From positions 1 to 30,384 of the forward strand of contig MDYQ01000288.1 in the NCBI GenBank assembly GCA_003024175.1: DNA of 30,384 nt, in the 5' to 3' direction. A model generated the notes under the pieces. It saw only the letters and a program-made list of their open reading frames with translations, made no database searches and was not told the origin of the DNA. Positions 1 to 10,736 of this stretch are shown here, one piece after another (position 1 is the stretch's first letter; every line of letters starts with the position of its first letter). This DNA is from Planoprotostelium fungivorum. Taxonomy: Eukaryota > Evosea > Variosea > Cavosteliida > Cavosteliaceae. The position numbers were made by a program, and so were the translations under genes.

Positions 1-61
1 CCCCCTAAACCCTAAACCCTAAACCCTAAACCCTAAACCCTAAACCCTAAACCCTAAACCC
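1..61. repeat. Telomeric repeat array, CCCTAAA type
   Basis: Eight head-to-tail CCCTAAA units (the first carries two extra C) followed by CCC. The C-rich strand runs 5' to 3' inward, which is the orientation of a true left chromosome end. The complementary repeat TTTAGGG is the plant-type telomere, also found in several protist groups. The array is short, probably because the assembly stops there. Confidence 0.96.
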
Positions 62-1070
62 ACCATCTACTCGGTACCACGACACCAAAGACAAAGCCAG
101 CAACAACAGCGACACGACCCACAATTGTTGTGGAAGAAGGAGTCAGAGAGCAATAAGACTTTACTGCCCAAAGGCCAACAACCCAAAGAAGTCGACTGCC
201 ACGCAAAGGAAAATATGTCACTGATTACTCGCGGCAAGAGTAAGGAATTATAAACGATACGGAATATTCGTATCTCCACAAATCTTCCAGCAATCACCTA
301 TACACAGCTCCTTCACCATTGTCGCATCACTCTTTGTCATCACTCAAATTCTTTGTATGGTAGGGTGTCTTGTATTTACAATAGCATCCAATTGTATTCC
401 AGTTTCTCTAGGGTGCTGATGTCTCGCCACTGTCCCATTAGATCTTCAGCCGCTCCACAATTGAAATTGCTCATCAGCAAGATCAATACAATGAAACTAC
501 CCTCCTGGTGAAATCAGCCATAAGTTTCTCACCCAATAAGCACGCAGAGTGGTGAGCGGCAGCCTTCAATGCCGCATCCATTCGAGACATGGCCTTCCAT
601 CGTCAGAAACACGACTGTCGGTCAAGTATGTTTTCGTTTTTCTCCGTATTGCTGGTTTACATGAGCCTGCGTCGTAACGCACCTGATAGGTGAAATAAGT
701 GGGGGACGAGAGGAGGTTGAGATCTGTCTCTGAAGGACTGTAGGATATTTGGTGATGAAGACTGGGAGTCTAAGATTGGGCTTGAATCTGATCAATTGAC
801 TGATGGATTCCGTATCTTCAGTATGATTCAAGGAAGATATTTGCTGCGTCATTCAATCAGACAACCGATTGCACGGATATCCTGATAAAAGAGAAACGAA
901 ACCATGGTCGATATCCATTCTTGGATGAGAAAGTTATTGCGGTGGTGCACCCAATTTTTCGTTGTAAAACGCAAATTTTCAACACAAACCTCTGAAGCAA
1001 TCAAAGGTCTCGAAGAGGACTCCAGAAGGCGTCCGTGCTCCCTAAGTCAGTTGGTCTCTCTGTGAAGATA
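62..1070. other. Subtelomeric region without a convincing gene
   Basis: About 1 kb between the telomere and the first gene. Reading frames here are short (76 codons or fewer), lack recognisable motifs and cannot be joined into a longer product with plausible splice sites. A minus-strand stretch at about 500-590 could encode a small Ala/His-rich peptide starting MSRMDAALKAAAHHS, but nothing supports it further. No tandem satellite or transposon sequence is evident. Confidence 0.5.
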
Positions 1071-1074
1071 TACA

Positions 1075-1083
1075 TATATAAAG
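1075..1083 (+). promoter_or_regulatory. Probable TATA box of the mutase gene
   Basis: TATATAAAG lies 101 bp upstream of the ATG at 1176. Transcription starting about 30 bp downstream would begin near 1105, on top of the earlier in-frame ATG at 1107. This favours 1176 as the translation start. The call rests on motif and position only. Confidence 0.45.
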
Positions 1084-1175
1084 AATAAGAATCGTGCTGG
1101 TGTAAAATGTTCGTTGTGGATGAAGCTCAATCGATTGGTCTTTACTTTTGTGTTTCCAACCGATCATCGCAAGAC

Positions 1176-4100
1176 ATGAGCGGCCTAAGCGGTCTCCTCA
1201 GAAAGCCTCTGACAAATGTCCAGAGTAGAATCTCTCTGTCCCAGCGTCAGGGATCGAGATTAAGACCTACGCGAAACTTTTCGACCCCCATTGATGGTGA
1301 AGCTCAGAAGACAGACAACCTTCTGTACGAAGAATGGAAGAAGATGGCATCGAAGGAGCTGAAAGGCACAAACATCGACACTCTCACTTGGAAAACTGGA
1401 GAGGTGATGTCGATAGCATCACAATCACCGACTCATCTCACAAACAGGGTATAGACATCAAGCCCATCTATACCGCACAGGATGTCTCCCCCAACATCAA
1501 AAATGAGCTGCCCGGTCGATTTCCCTACACTAGAGGTCCCTACGCCACGATGTATACCCATCGTCCTTGGACCATCAGACAATACGCCGGTTTCTCCACC
1601 GCTGAAGAGTCCAATGCATTTTATCGCGCAGCCCTCAAGGCAGGACAGAAGGGTCTATCAGTGGCCTTCGATCTGGCTACCCACAGGGGTTACGATTCGA
1701 ACCATCCCAGAGTGAAGGGAGATGTGGGTATGGCCGGTGTAGCCATCGATAGTGTGGAAGACATGAAGATCTTGTTCGACGGCATTCCCATGGACAAAGT
1801 GTCCGTGTCGATGACAATGAACGGTGCCGTTCTCCCCGTCCTGGCCATGTATGTCGTGGCTGCAGAGGAACAGGGAGCCAAGCAGAAGGATTTGGCGGGA
1901 ACGATTCAGAACGATATCTTGAAGGAGTTCATGGTGAGACATCTCCCATCATTCCATACACGATCATGATGGATGGGAATGATGAAGAGACTGAAGAAGA
2001 GAAAAGGTCAGGAACACTTTCATCTACCCTCCAGAGCCATCCATGAAGATCATCTCCGACATCATGGGATACACGGCGAAGAACATGCCCAAGTACAACT
2101 CCATCTCCATCAGTGGATACCACATGCAGGAGGCTGGTGCGAATGCTGTCTTGGAGCTGGGATTCACCATCGCTGATGGTTTAGAATACGTAAGATGTGG
2201 TCTGCAAGCTGGTGTCAGCGTCGACGAGATCGCTCCCAGGTGACCTATCTCCTCAACTCAATTGAATGTCATCTCGATCTCTCATCAGACCATCCCGTCC
2301 CAATCTCATCTTAGTCCCAATCTGATCTGAACAGATTCTCCTTCTTCTTTGGAATCGGAATGAACTTTTACATGGAGATTGCCAAGCTCCGTGCAGCACG
2401 TCGTCTGTGGGCCAAGTATGTCAAGGAGAAGTTTTCACCCAAAGACGAGAAGTCCCTCTTGCTTCGTACTCACTGTCAGACCTCTGGTTGGTCTCTCACT
2501 GAACAAGATCCCTTCAACAATGTCATCAGAACCACCGTAGAGGCCATGGCCGCCACTCTCGGTGAGGATAGATCATCACCTCACTCTTCACGATCATCAC
2601 CTCACTCTTCATGATCATCACCTCACTCTTCATGATCATCACCTCACTCTTCATGATCATCACCTCACTCTTCACGATCATCACCTCAGCCATCAACACT
2701 CATCTCCACGATCAACAAGCACCATCACCGACAGAAATCGAACGTTCGACTCACACAGGAACAGGAGGAACACAATCGCTACACACCAATGCCCTGGATG
2801 AAGCCGTAGGTCTACCCACCGAATTCAGCGCCAGAATCGCCAGAAACACTCAATTGATCCTGCAAGAGGAATCAGGTCTACCCAAGATCGTCGATCCGTG
2901 GGCCGGATCTTACGCCATCGAAGCTCTGACGGATCGTCTATACGATGAAGCCGCCAAGATCATCGAAGAGGTGAGTTCTCCATCTACAACTCGTTCGAAT
3001 GCATGATGCGTGTGATTCGGTCTTTCTTCGTGATATGAAATGGACTGAAATGTGAACAGGTGGAGGGCCTGGGAGGTATGGCCAAGGCCGTGGGAGAGGG
3101 ACTGCCCAAGAGAAGAATCGAAGAGAGTGCAGCCTACCGTCAGGCCAAGATCGACTCCAAGGAAGAAGTCATCGTGGGAGTGAACAAGTACAGATTGGAG
3201 AAGGAGGACGCCCTCGAAATCCGTGCCATCGACAATGCTCTCGTTCGATTGGCTCAGATCAGGAGATTGGACAAGATCTACCAGTCACGTGATAAGCAGA
3301 AGGTACAGCAGGATTTGGACGCTCTCACGCACGCTGCAAAGACGGGAGAGGGTAATCTGTTGGCTCTCGCCATCCAGGCTGCGAGGGACAGATGTACCGT
3401 AGGTGAAATCAGTGACGCGATGGAGAAGATCTATGGAAGGTGGAAGAGATTCACATTCGCGTTGGCGGGAGATTGATCGTTGTAGATACAAGCCTGCGTA
3501 CAGTCTGATCAAGGGAGCGTACAAGTCGGCCTACAAGGGTGTCGATGAGTTGGATGAGGTGAGGTTTCATTGGAATGAGAGGGTCTGACGCTGTGGATAG
3601 GTTCTCAAGGAGGTGTCGGCCTTCTCGGAGGCTGAGGGTAGACCACCGCGTATCATGGTGGCTAAATTGGGACAAGACGGCCACGACCGTGGAGCCAAGG
3701 TGACAAGTGTGAATTGGGCACTCTTGACGATTGGAAGGTCATTGCCAGTGGTTTCTCTGATCTCGGATTCGATTGTGATATCGGTCCTCTCTTCTCTACT
3801 CCTGAAGAGGTACCCATCATCATCATCATCATCGTTTTCCTTTTTTCATCACCAACTCTGATGTCTGCATACACAACGAATGAGACTGAAGGATGAATAG
3901 GTAGTCCAACAAGCCATCGATGCTGATGTCCACGCTTTAGGCGCCAGCTCCCTCGCAGCCGGACACAAGACTCTAGTCCCTGAGGTGATTGTGTCTGTCA
4001 TCCCTCCTCTCAATCGTCAACAGGTGGCAAGACTTCTGAAGGAGATGGGAAGAGAAGACATCGTGCTGATCTGTGGAGGAGTCATCCCAGAGCAAGACTA

Positions 4101-4271
4101 CCAGTTCCTCCACGAGAGGGGAGTCGATCTCATCTTTGGTCCTGGTGAGATGATGATAAGATGGGAGATCGTGGAGCTGAAGAGAGGACAGGAACGAGGA
4201 TCACAGACGCAGCGAGAAAGACGTTGAGCGAGATACAGAAGAAGAAGGGAAAGAGAGCACCTGCTCAATAA
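1176..4271 (+). CDS. MUT: Methylmalonyl-CoA mutase, mitochondrial, 12 exons
   Basis: Adenosylcobalamin-dependent isomerase converting (R)-methylmalonyl-CoA to succinyl-CoA at the end of propionate, odd-chain fatty acid and branched amino-acid breakdown. Exons: 1176-1403, 1448-1933, 2007-2239, 2335-2561, 2765-2970, 3060-3439, 3486-3558, 3601-3699, 3738-3809, 3901-3984, 4024-4144, 4192-4271. All joins keep frame and give 762 residues, close to human MUT (750). The N-terminus ([18 protein letters not shown]) is Arg/Ser-rich with few acidic residues, a mitochondrial presequence. The substrate-binding barrel is recognisable from [12 protein letters not shown] and [13 protein letters not shown] through GYHMQEAGA and [11 protein letters not shown]. 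The C-terminal B12-binding domain has [10 protein letters not shown], whose His is the lower cobalt ligand, and [10 protein letters not shown]. An upstream in-frame ATG at 1107 would add 23 residues, but the downstream start fits both the presequence and the TATA position. Stop TAA 4269-4271 lies inside an AATAAA signal. Confidence 0.96.
2571..2688. repeat. 21-bp minisatellite inside mutase intron 4
   Basis: Five complete copies of a 21-bp unit starting GATCATCACCTCACTC (2571-2591, 2592-2612, 2613-2633, 2634-2654, 2655-2675) plus a 13-bp partial copy. Copies differ only at the last base (C or T). The array lies within intron 2562-2764, which at 203 bp is by far the longest intron of the gene. 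The unit is a multiple of three, so it reads as an artefactual heptapeptide repeat HHLTLHD in one frame. Confidence 0.93.
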
Positions 4272-4272
4272 A
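4267..4272 (+). terminator. AATAAA poly(A) signal overlapping the mutase stop codon
   Basis: The final codons read CAA TAA followed by A, so AATAAA spans the stop codon. The next gene starts 87 bp downstream, so the 3' untranslated region must be very short. Confidence 0.6.
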
Positions 4273-4358
4273 GACTGACGATGGACAAGACATGTGTTCC
4301 GAAAAAGAGGCCCGAATGATACTGCGTTTTGTCAGGACAAACAAACAGCGGAGACACG

Positions 4359-7309
4359 ATGAGAGATGGAGGTCTACGTGTTCTCTTCTTCATAACTCTC
4401 TTTGGAATCTGTGCGGCCTCTCTCGGCTGTCGATGGACGAGCGCCTCTGACGGTGATTTCAATCAGATGGAAAACTGGTCTTGTGGAAGGGTCCCGAAGA
4501 AGGGGGATGAGGCTATCATCGACTCTGATCTTCAGGTCACGCTGAATCAAGGGTCTATGATTACTTTAGATTCTGTCTTGGTGTCCAATAGGTGAGTGCC
4601 TGATACTGACACACATTCTAAACTCGTAAGCTCAACCTTGCTCGTTTTCGGGGCGCTCCATTTGTTGTCTAACGATGGAGTCACTGTGTCTAGCGATTCT
4701 ATCTTGATAGTCAATTCTAGCGCTTCAATCACGGGTAAGATTGTCAGTTCTCCTGTTCATTGACATTAAACAGGTGCTGCAACTGCACAAAATGTAACCA
4801 TTTCGAACAGTGGCACCATGATTGTCGATGGAGGCACGTTACAGTCCGTTAGTATTGTCAATCTGGGAACTGCGCAGCTGACTGGTGCAACATTCGATCC
4901 AGTGTCCGATATGACCAAGTTCATACACAATGATCTTTCGGGAATATTGAACATCGTCCGTGATGACATTTTGAATGCATCGACCATACCGACTCTGATT
5001 AACGATGGTCATATGCACATCTCCAACTATCAGTGAGACATGATTCAAGTGACAAAGAATCTAACCCAGAGAAGAGCATCCGCGATCTATAATCTCCATT
5101 CCTCTGGAGTTATTCTCATCGACAACAGCCTCTCTCCATCCACAGATGAAACCACCATTCGAGGTTCGTCATCTTCTAATCATTTTTCTCTCATCATACG
5201 AACAATAAGGATTGTCACTCAACAGATGTATCACAGGTCAATGGAAAGTGAGTGGAAATTTGACCTGCGTCGATGAGGTGGAGATCACATCCAGTTTGGT
5301 CCTTGAAGACAGCTCTGTTGTTCAGATCACCCACTTAACAGTCTCTGAGATTCACGTTCATGAGGTATCTCCTCCGTCGAGTTGCATCATCACACCATCA
5401 TCTCCATCCATTTCTTTCTCTCATCACCCTCCATCATCACATGTCATGGTGTGACTCTTGAAAGGGAGCTTCGATCCAGATCGACCGATTGGATGTCACC
5501 ACAAACGGAAGATCAACCTGGGAGTCTCATCTACAACCTAATCAGCTGACCATCGGGATCGGACATCATTTCAATTGGACAAAACCAGTTCAGATCGAAT
5601 CCATCCTCACTGAACAACCCTCTAGCTCTCGCTCAATCAGCAAGACCACACTCTACTTACCTTCATCTGTGTGTTCTCATCGACATCATCACCATCATCA
5701 CGTGATCTCATGTCTAAACGAAGAAAGGTGAACGTGAGTCTGTTGGTGTTGAGGGGCGTACAATTGGTCATCCCCGATGACTGCACTGTCATCATCAACC
5801 AAGACAGTATCTTTCAGAGTGTCAACATCACATCGAAGGGAAAGGCCAATCTCTCTCTGGGAGGGTGAGAGATACGAGAGGATTCCATCTGAATGAAATG
5901 CAGAGCGATTGTGGTGACCGGGTGGATCCATCTGGGAAGTGAAATGACGATGATCGTGATGGAGGATAGTGAATTGGAGATCTCTCAAGACACCTCAATC
6001 AAGGGAGATAAGGATTCCAAGTTGATTGTACACAGAGCTACCGTGGACGTTCGTCAAGTGGCCGTCTGGGTATTTACATCTCTCTTCTTCTCTCCTTTCT
6101 TTCCATGTTGGATGAATCGAATGTGAATTGAAGAGAGACAGAGTGTCACGACGGAGATCTACAGGGGCGTCATCATCGTGACGTTAGAAGGTGAGATAAC
6201 GAGGAGAGAGTGGAGATTGAGAAGCGTGTAGAGAGACCACCTTCCATTCCCATTGTGGGGGCGAACAACATGACCATCTCGAACGACAGTGTCTTTGACA
6301 TCAAATTGAACCAAGAGATGAAGAGCATCACCATCGTATCCGGTAACGTCACGTACAACAGCTCGCACCTCGTTCCAGCTTACAGACCTTGTCTGCTGCC
6401 CGGGAGAATCATTCAAGGTGATGTGTTCTCCGATATCAATATTCGGCGTAGAATGGCTGAAGGAGAAACAGAGAAACACGGTCTAGTCTTCGAGGCGGGC
6501 AGACCTGATCTACAACCTCCCACGGATCTGAAAGTCAGGCGCACGACCAAAAATCTCGAGTTCTATTGGAACGAACCGATCTATGCCGAACAATGCCACT
6601 CTTCCATCAGCATCATCAGGTGAATTGGAATCGATATAAAGTGATTGAGAGAGTACCAGATACGAGATCAGGGGCAACAAGAAGACGTGGACCTGTGACA
6701 TCGACGACGATCAACAGGCACACGCCAACATGGAATATCCCATAGAACCCACCGAGACCTCACCTGATCCCACCGAGTGAGGACCATTCGAATGCACGGA
6801 AAGAGTGAGACATTCCTCAGGTACACCGTGGTGGCTGTGGGGCAATCCTTTGATGATATGACCTACGAGAGCAGACCCAGCAACACGTTCGTCTTCCCTC
6901 CTTATCCCACTCCAACGGTATGTGAAATCTTCATCATCGATTCACTTTTATACATCTGATGAGCACGTTCTCTATTTTACCTGATGATGGAGAATGACAT
7001 CGTACAGACGAGTAGCAGTACCCACACGAAGAATCCCACCAACACGTACACGCACAAAACGAGGTTGACGACGACGTCGAATGAGTACGAGGACAACAGT
7101 GACAACGGAATATGGAAGCTGTACATCGCCCTCGCCTTCTTGGGTGAGAGGAGAATCGTTTCGATGTCGGAGGACTGAACAGAATAGGAGCGGTGTTGTT
7201 GTTGGTGGTGATCGTGGTCATTGCCATGAAGCTCAAGTCAAAATCGGACGAGAAGAAGATTGTTCAGCATCACCTCTTGGTGAACGAAGGAGGAGAAGAT
7301 TTCGATTGA
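4359..7309 (+). CDS. Type I membrane surface protein: beta-helix-like ectodomain, FN3-like module, one TM
   Basis: No named homologue recognised. Exons: 4359-4591, 4631-4734, 4774-5032, 5072-5163, 5237-5364, 5465-5668, 5728-5864, 5904-6069, 6142-6190, 6232-6619, 6660-6776, 6821-6917, 7008-7143, 7188-7309; together 743 residues. The acceptors at 5072 and 6821 are the least certain. The N-terminus MRDGGLRVLFFITLFGICAA is a signal peptide. It is followed by a motif of the form W-x-NWSCGRVPKKGDEAII, reminiscent of G8/beta-helix modules, then about 400 residues of short Ser/Thr/Val/Ile-rich strands with N-glycosylation sites. A region from PPTDLKVRRTTKNLEFYW to YTVVAVGQSF looks like a fibronectin type III domain. 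A Ser/Thr-rich stalk, a hydrophobic span (ALAFLGAVLLLVVIVVIAM) and a tail of about 25 residues starting KLKSKSDEKK follow. Likely an adhesin or receptor at the cell surface. Function is inferred from architecture only. Confidence 0.82.
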
Positions 7310-7343
7310 TGTATAAAGAATGAGAAGTTCATCCTCTCCTCCA

Positions 7344-7349
7344 TTTATT
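7344..7349 (-). terminator. Poly(A) signal of the 7411-10022 minus-strand gene
   Basis: AATAAA on the minus strand, 62 bp past the stop codon at 7411-7413. It lies in the 101-bp gap between two convergent genes, and no AATAAA is visible for the plus-strand partner. Confidence 0.6.
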
Positions 7350-7410
7350 TGCCACGAGGCAACGTCCACCCACAGCGTCTCGCGAGGAAAGCCCTCAGAG
7401 AGAAATGCGA

Positions 7411-10022
7411 TCACACTACGACGATTCCTCTCTGTTGCTGCTGGGAGAGCTTGATCAACAAGCTCCAATCCATCGTGGGTGGTCCCTGCAGGGACGACAG
7501 GAAGACGGACCTGAGGTTGCTGCAGCTGTACTCCACGAATTGGTAGCTGTCCCTCTTGTCGATCCAGTACACTGACCGCTTGATCTTCATTCCGGATGGA
7601 TTATTCGTCGCGTAGAAATAGCGCTTGACCAGGGCCCTTACACACTTCTTCGTTCCTTGACTCGACTTCCAGTAGTAACCGTCGTCATTCAGCGAGGGTA
7701 AAAACTTCCCCTTGTAAGGATAGGCAAAGGTCCAATTGTCCGCCTTGATCATGTCGTCTGTACTTGTGAGTTTTCGTGTCTCTCTGTTCTCTCGTTCTCT
7801 CACTCACCCGTAAGTCTAAATCTCGTTTCGAAATAGATCTTACTGAGATACATCTCTAGATCTGAGGTTTCTTCGAGGTAGTCGAGGCAGTGATAGATCA
7901 TGTCCCACCACTGCTCTCTGTCGTACATCTTGTTGTAAGAACTGACCCTCTCGGGCCCGTAGTGCACCGGATGCTCTCTCTCTTCCCTCCTGTTCTCCTC
8001 TCTCCTCTCTCCTCTTCCTTCTTCTCCCCTCTCCTGCTCTCTCCTCTCCTGTTCCCTTCTCTCCATCTCTCTCTCTGAATGTTCCACCAGTTGGTTCATC
8101 TCCGAGAGGGAGGACAGTCCCTGCTCGATCAACTCGATGTCCACGATGTCTCTCGCTCTCTTTCCGATTCGATTCAATACATTCAAGGCCGTATCCAATC
8201 TGGGCTTCAGCGCTGAACGTTTCAGTCACCATCTCTCTCGATTCCCTTCACCTTGAAACACACACGAAGCCATCTCCTTCATCCCCAGACTGATCTGTGA
8301 CAGACGAGCCCTGTCTTCCTCTGAGGTAAATCAGCCATAAAACGAGAGAATTCGAAGCTTCACCTGCAGTGAGAGGATCGGTTTGGAGATAAGAGAAGAA
8401 CAAAACGAGATTGGGGATGACCTGTGTCGGTGAGAAGTATAGGAGAGGTGTAGAATACCTCTCTGACAGAGACGTAAAAGGTATTTCTGACGGGGGAAGT
8501 GACTTGCAGGGAAGAGACATCGGCTTTCGATTGGAGGTGATGATTGATCTGATCGAGGGTCTGTTGTGCGGCCTCTCGGGGTACTAGAGTCCCCAGTCCA
8601 ACGTCCACTGGATCCCTGATGGACTCCTGTGGAAATTGTGTCCAGTAGCTGCGAATGGTGGGGTTGCACCTCAAGATGGTGAGGTTGTTATCTGATATCT
8701 GGCACAGGTGAGATGATGAGAGGGTGTTCTTTCCATATCACATCGCTGATTGAAATGTACATATGACTGGTGTCGAGGACGCTGTTGAGTGATTTGACGG
8801 CTTTGAGGCGAACGAAGATGTATTTCTGATCTCCAACAGTTCTCAGCTTCAATCTGTACATTGTCATCCGACAATGTTGAACGGATATCAGTCTCACTTG
8901 ACTCTCTTGTGTATTGATGGAATGTAGACCTTGGTATGTTCTCCTGTGACCCATGTGTTCTGAACATGAGTCCGGAGCAGATTGGTTGTCTCATTAGATA
9001 TCTGACTATCTCAACGAAGAAAAGACATCAAGGTACCTTTTCCCATCCTGAGCCCAGTATCTGTGTGGCTGATTCATTACAAATGTAGACCACCAACACT
9101 CCTGAGTGCGCATCTTGCCGAAAGACAACAGTTGGACTGGTAGAACCTCTTAGATAATCCTCCCATGTCTGCTGCATCTTCTTTTTGATACGCGCTGCCA
9201 AGGCGTGAGTTAGTACGTACTGTGCGTCTGCGAGGCTATACCACTCCCAGACCGTCTGTATTTCGATGAAATCTCCGTAAATTTTGCCTCTATCTCCTGG
9301 GAGATTCTCTTCGCACAAACTGTTGCGACGTTCTGCCTCTTTATTGTATCTCACAGCAGCACCTTCTCTTCTCTCTATTTAATAGACCCGTTCCTTCTGT
9401 CGGTGCATTCCTCTCCTCTTCAGAATCTGTTCTCTTCGATGATGCTGACGTTGAGTGAGTGCGCCTCGCTCCCTCCCGTGGACCCTGTTCTTCTGTTTCC
9501 TCTTCGTATCTCGCCTGTAACAGCGGTAGTCTTTCAAACCGAGAGACGGTCATTCCCGGGTCATTATCAAAGTCCTTCGGAATCACGTGTGTGTGCTGAT
9601 AGAGTCAGCTGATATGCTGACTCAAAGATTTCGAGATAGACTCAGAAGTGCGTACCTGGATACCCTTCCACTCTTCATCGTTCCAATACTCCAATGATGA
9701 AGGTTCTTCGGTCACCTTCTTTGGATGATTTAATTTCTTCTCTGCATTCTTGTGAGCAGAGAATGCATCCAGGATCATCACCCAAACGTCTGATGTATTC
9801 TTTCGAGCTGAGCATTCGACGCTTTCCGGGTTCTAAAGGTTCACTCGGTCGTAACAGTGGCACGTTCTTTGCGAATCCTCTCTCGTCCCTGTCGATGTCG
9901 TCTCCACGGAATCCATCTGATTCAACCTTCTCTTGTATAAAAGGCACGACAGTTGACCCTACCAATGCGTCAAATTGTGAGGGAGGAAATAGAGAGTCAG
10001 CTTGCTCCTTTGTGAGATCCAT
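7411..10022 (-). CDS. Unrecognised 725-residue protein with a CG-1-like C-terminal patch, 11 exons
   Basis: Exons in reading order: 10022-9782, 9741-9656, 9595-9363, 9319-9037, 9001-8898, 8853-8742, 8698-8459, 8421-8364, 8320-8252, 8212-7808, 7757-7411; every join keeps frame. The N-terminal 190 residues are charged and probably flexible. The middle third is a folded mixed region (for example FIEIQTVWEWYSLADAQYVL and YIFVRLKAVKSLNSVL). Next comes a helical Glu/Arg-rich coil (REQERREQERGEEGRGERRE, about 8020-8080). The last 120 residues include NDDGYYWKSSQGTKK, KRYFYATNN and RSVYWIDKRDSYQFVEYS. The order DGxxW...YxYA...RSxYW...VxY resembles the C-terminal half of the CG-1 DNA-binding domain of CAMTA transcription factors, but the N-terminal half is not evident and CG-1 normally sits at the N-terminus. 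A WRKY/GCM-like fold is a weaker alternative. The gene is divergent from the Fcf2 gene, with 87 bp between start codons. Confidence 0.75.
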
Positions 10023-10109
10023 GATCGGATGATGTGTGAGTCTCAATTATTCGTGCCTGCTGGGAAGCGGAGGCGAATCACATCAGTATATCACCACACG
10101 GCAGTAGAC

Positions 10110-10624
10110 ATGTCCAAACTCAAGTTGGACTATTCATTGATAGACAACATCGAGAAGGGAAACCATGTTGACACCCAACACACATTGAGGGAGGCAGCCA
10201 TCGAGAAGCAGAAGAACAGAGTAAAGACGACGGGAAAAGGATGGTTCGACATGCCCCTCCAAACCATAGACTCTGCAGATCTTGCTGTGATTAAGGCCAG
10301 AGAGGATCTGAAGAGGAAGCGTCCCACGAAGGGAGATGAGAAACCAAAGTTCAGACAAGTGAGAGAATCTACAGCTCGAATTGAAGGATCATTGTGATTG
10401 ACTCCATTCAGATCGGAACAGTGGTCGATGATGCACTGAGTTTCTACAGTAGCAGATTGACTAACAAACAGAGGGGACACAGTCTCACCGATGAATTCAT
10501 GAGAGACGAACAATTTTTGTCCAAGATGGAGAAGAAGCAGCAGGGTATCAAGAGAAAGAAGAAGGAGGTAGCGAAGAAATATTCCTCTCTCAAAGAGAAA
10601 CCAATGAAGAAGAAGAAACGATAG
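10110..10624 (+). CDS. FCF2: Fcf2-family pre-rRNA processing protein, 2 exons
   Basis: Nucleolar factor of the small-subunit processome, related to yeast Fcf2 and the C-terminus of human DNTTIP2 (TdIF2), needed for early 18S pre-rRNA cleavages. Exons 10110-10358 and 10412-10624 join in phase 0 (53-bp intron) to give 153 residues. The diagnostic blocks are all present: KGWFDMP at about residue 47, then across the intron IGTVVDDALSFYSSRLTNKQ, then TDEFMRDEQFLSKMEKK. The C-terminus is a basic tail ending KPMKKKKR, suited to a nucleolar protein. The protein is short because it lacks the long N-terminal extension of the animal homologue. It is convergent with the methyltransferase gene, 112 bp stop to stop. 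Confidence 0.92.
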
Positions 10625-10714
10625 GTGAGTGTACACACATTGACATCATCAAGCTGATCTGAGCAGTCCTCCACTCTTTTTCTACTGAAAGGAATGACTG
10701 TAGGACGCCAGCGA

Positions 10715-10720
10715 TTTATT
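10715..10720 (-). terminator. Poly(A) signal of the methyltransferase gene
   Basis: AATAAA on the minus strand, 17 bp beyond the stop codon at 10737-10739. Position and orientation fit the end of that transcript. Confidence 0.65.
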
Positions 10721-10736
10721 TTCAAATCAACATGTT

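Noticed and set aside
2562-2801. Reading frame with a repeated HHLTLHD heptapeptide
   Set aside because: It lies inside an intron of the mutase gene and exists only because the minisatellite unit is 21 bp; exon 4 joins exon 5 perfectly across it.
7545-7700. WRKY or GCM-type zinc domain in the minus-strand gene
   Set aside because: DGYYW looks WRKY-like but the CCHH zinc ligands are not in place; the order of the following motifs fits CG-1 better, and even that is uncertain.
9341-9363. End of a separate small gene at a stop with overlapping CAATAAAG, as in the mutase
   Set aside because: A 43-bp GT-AG intron (9320-9362) removes this stop and joins two coding blocks in phase with no other defect, so one continuous gene fits better. 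The similarity of the stop context is probably chance.
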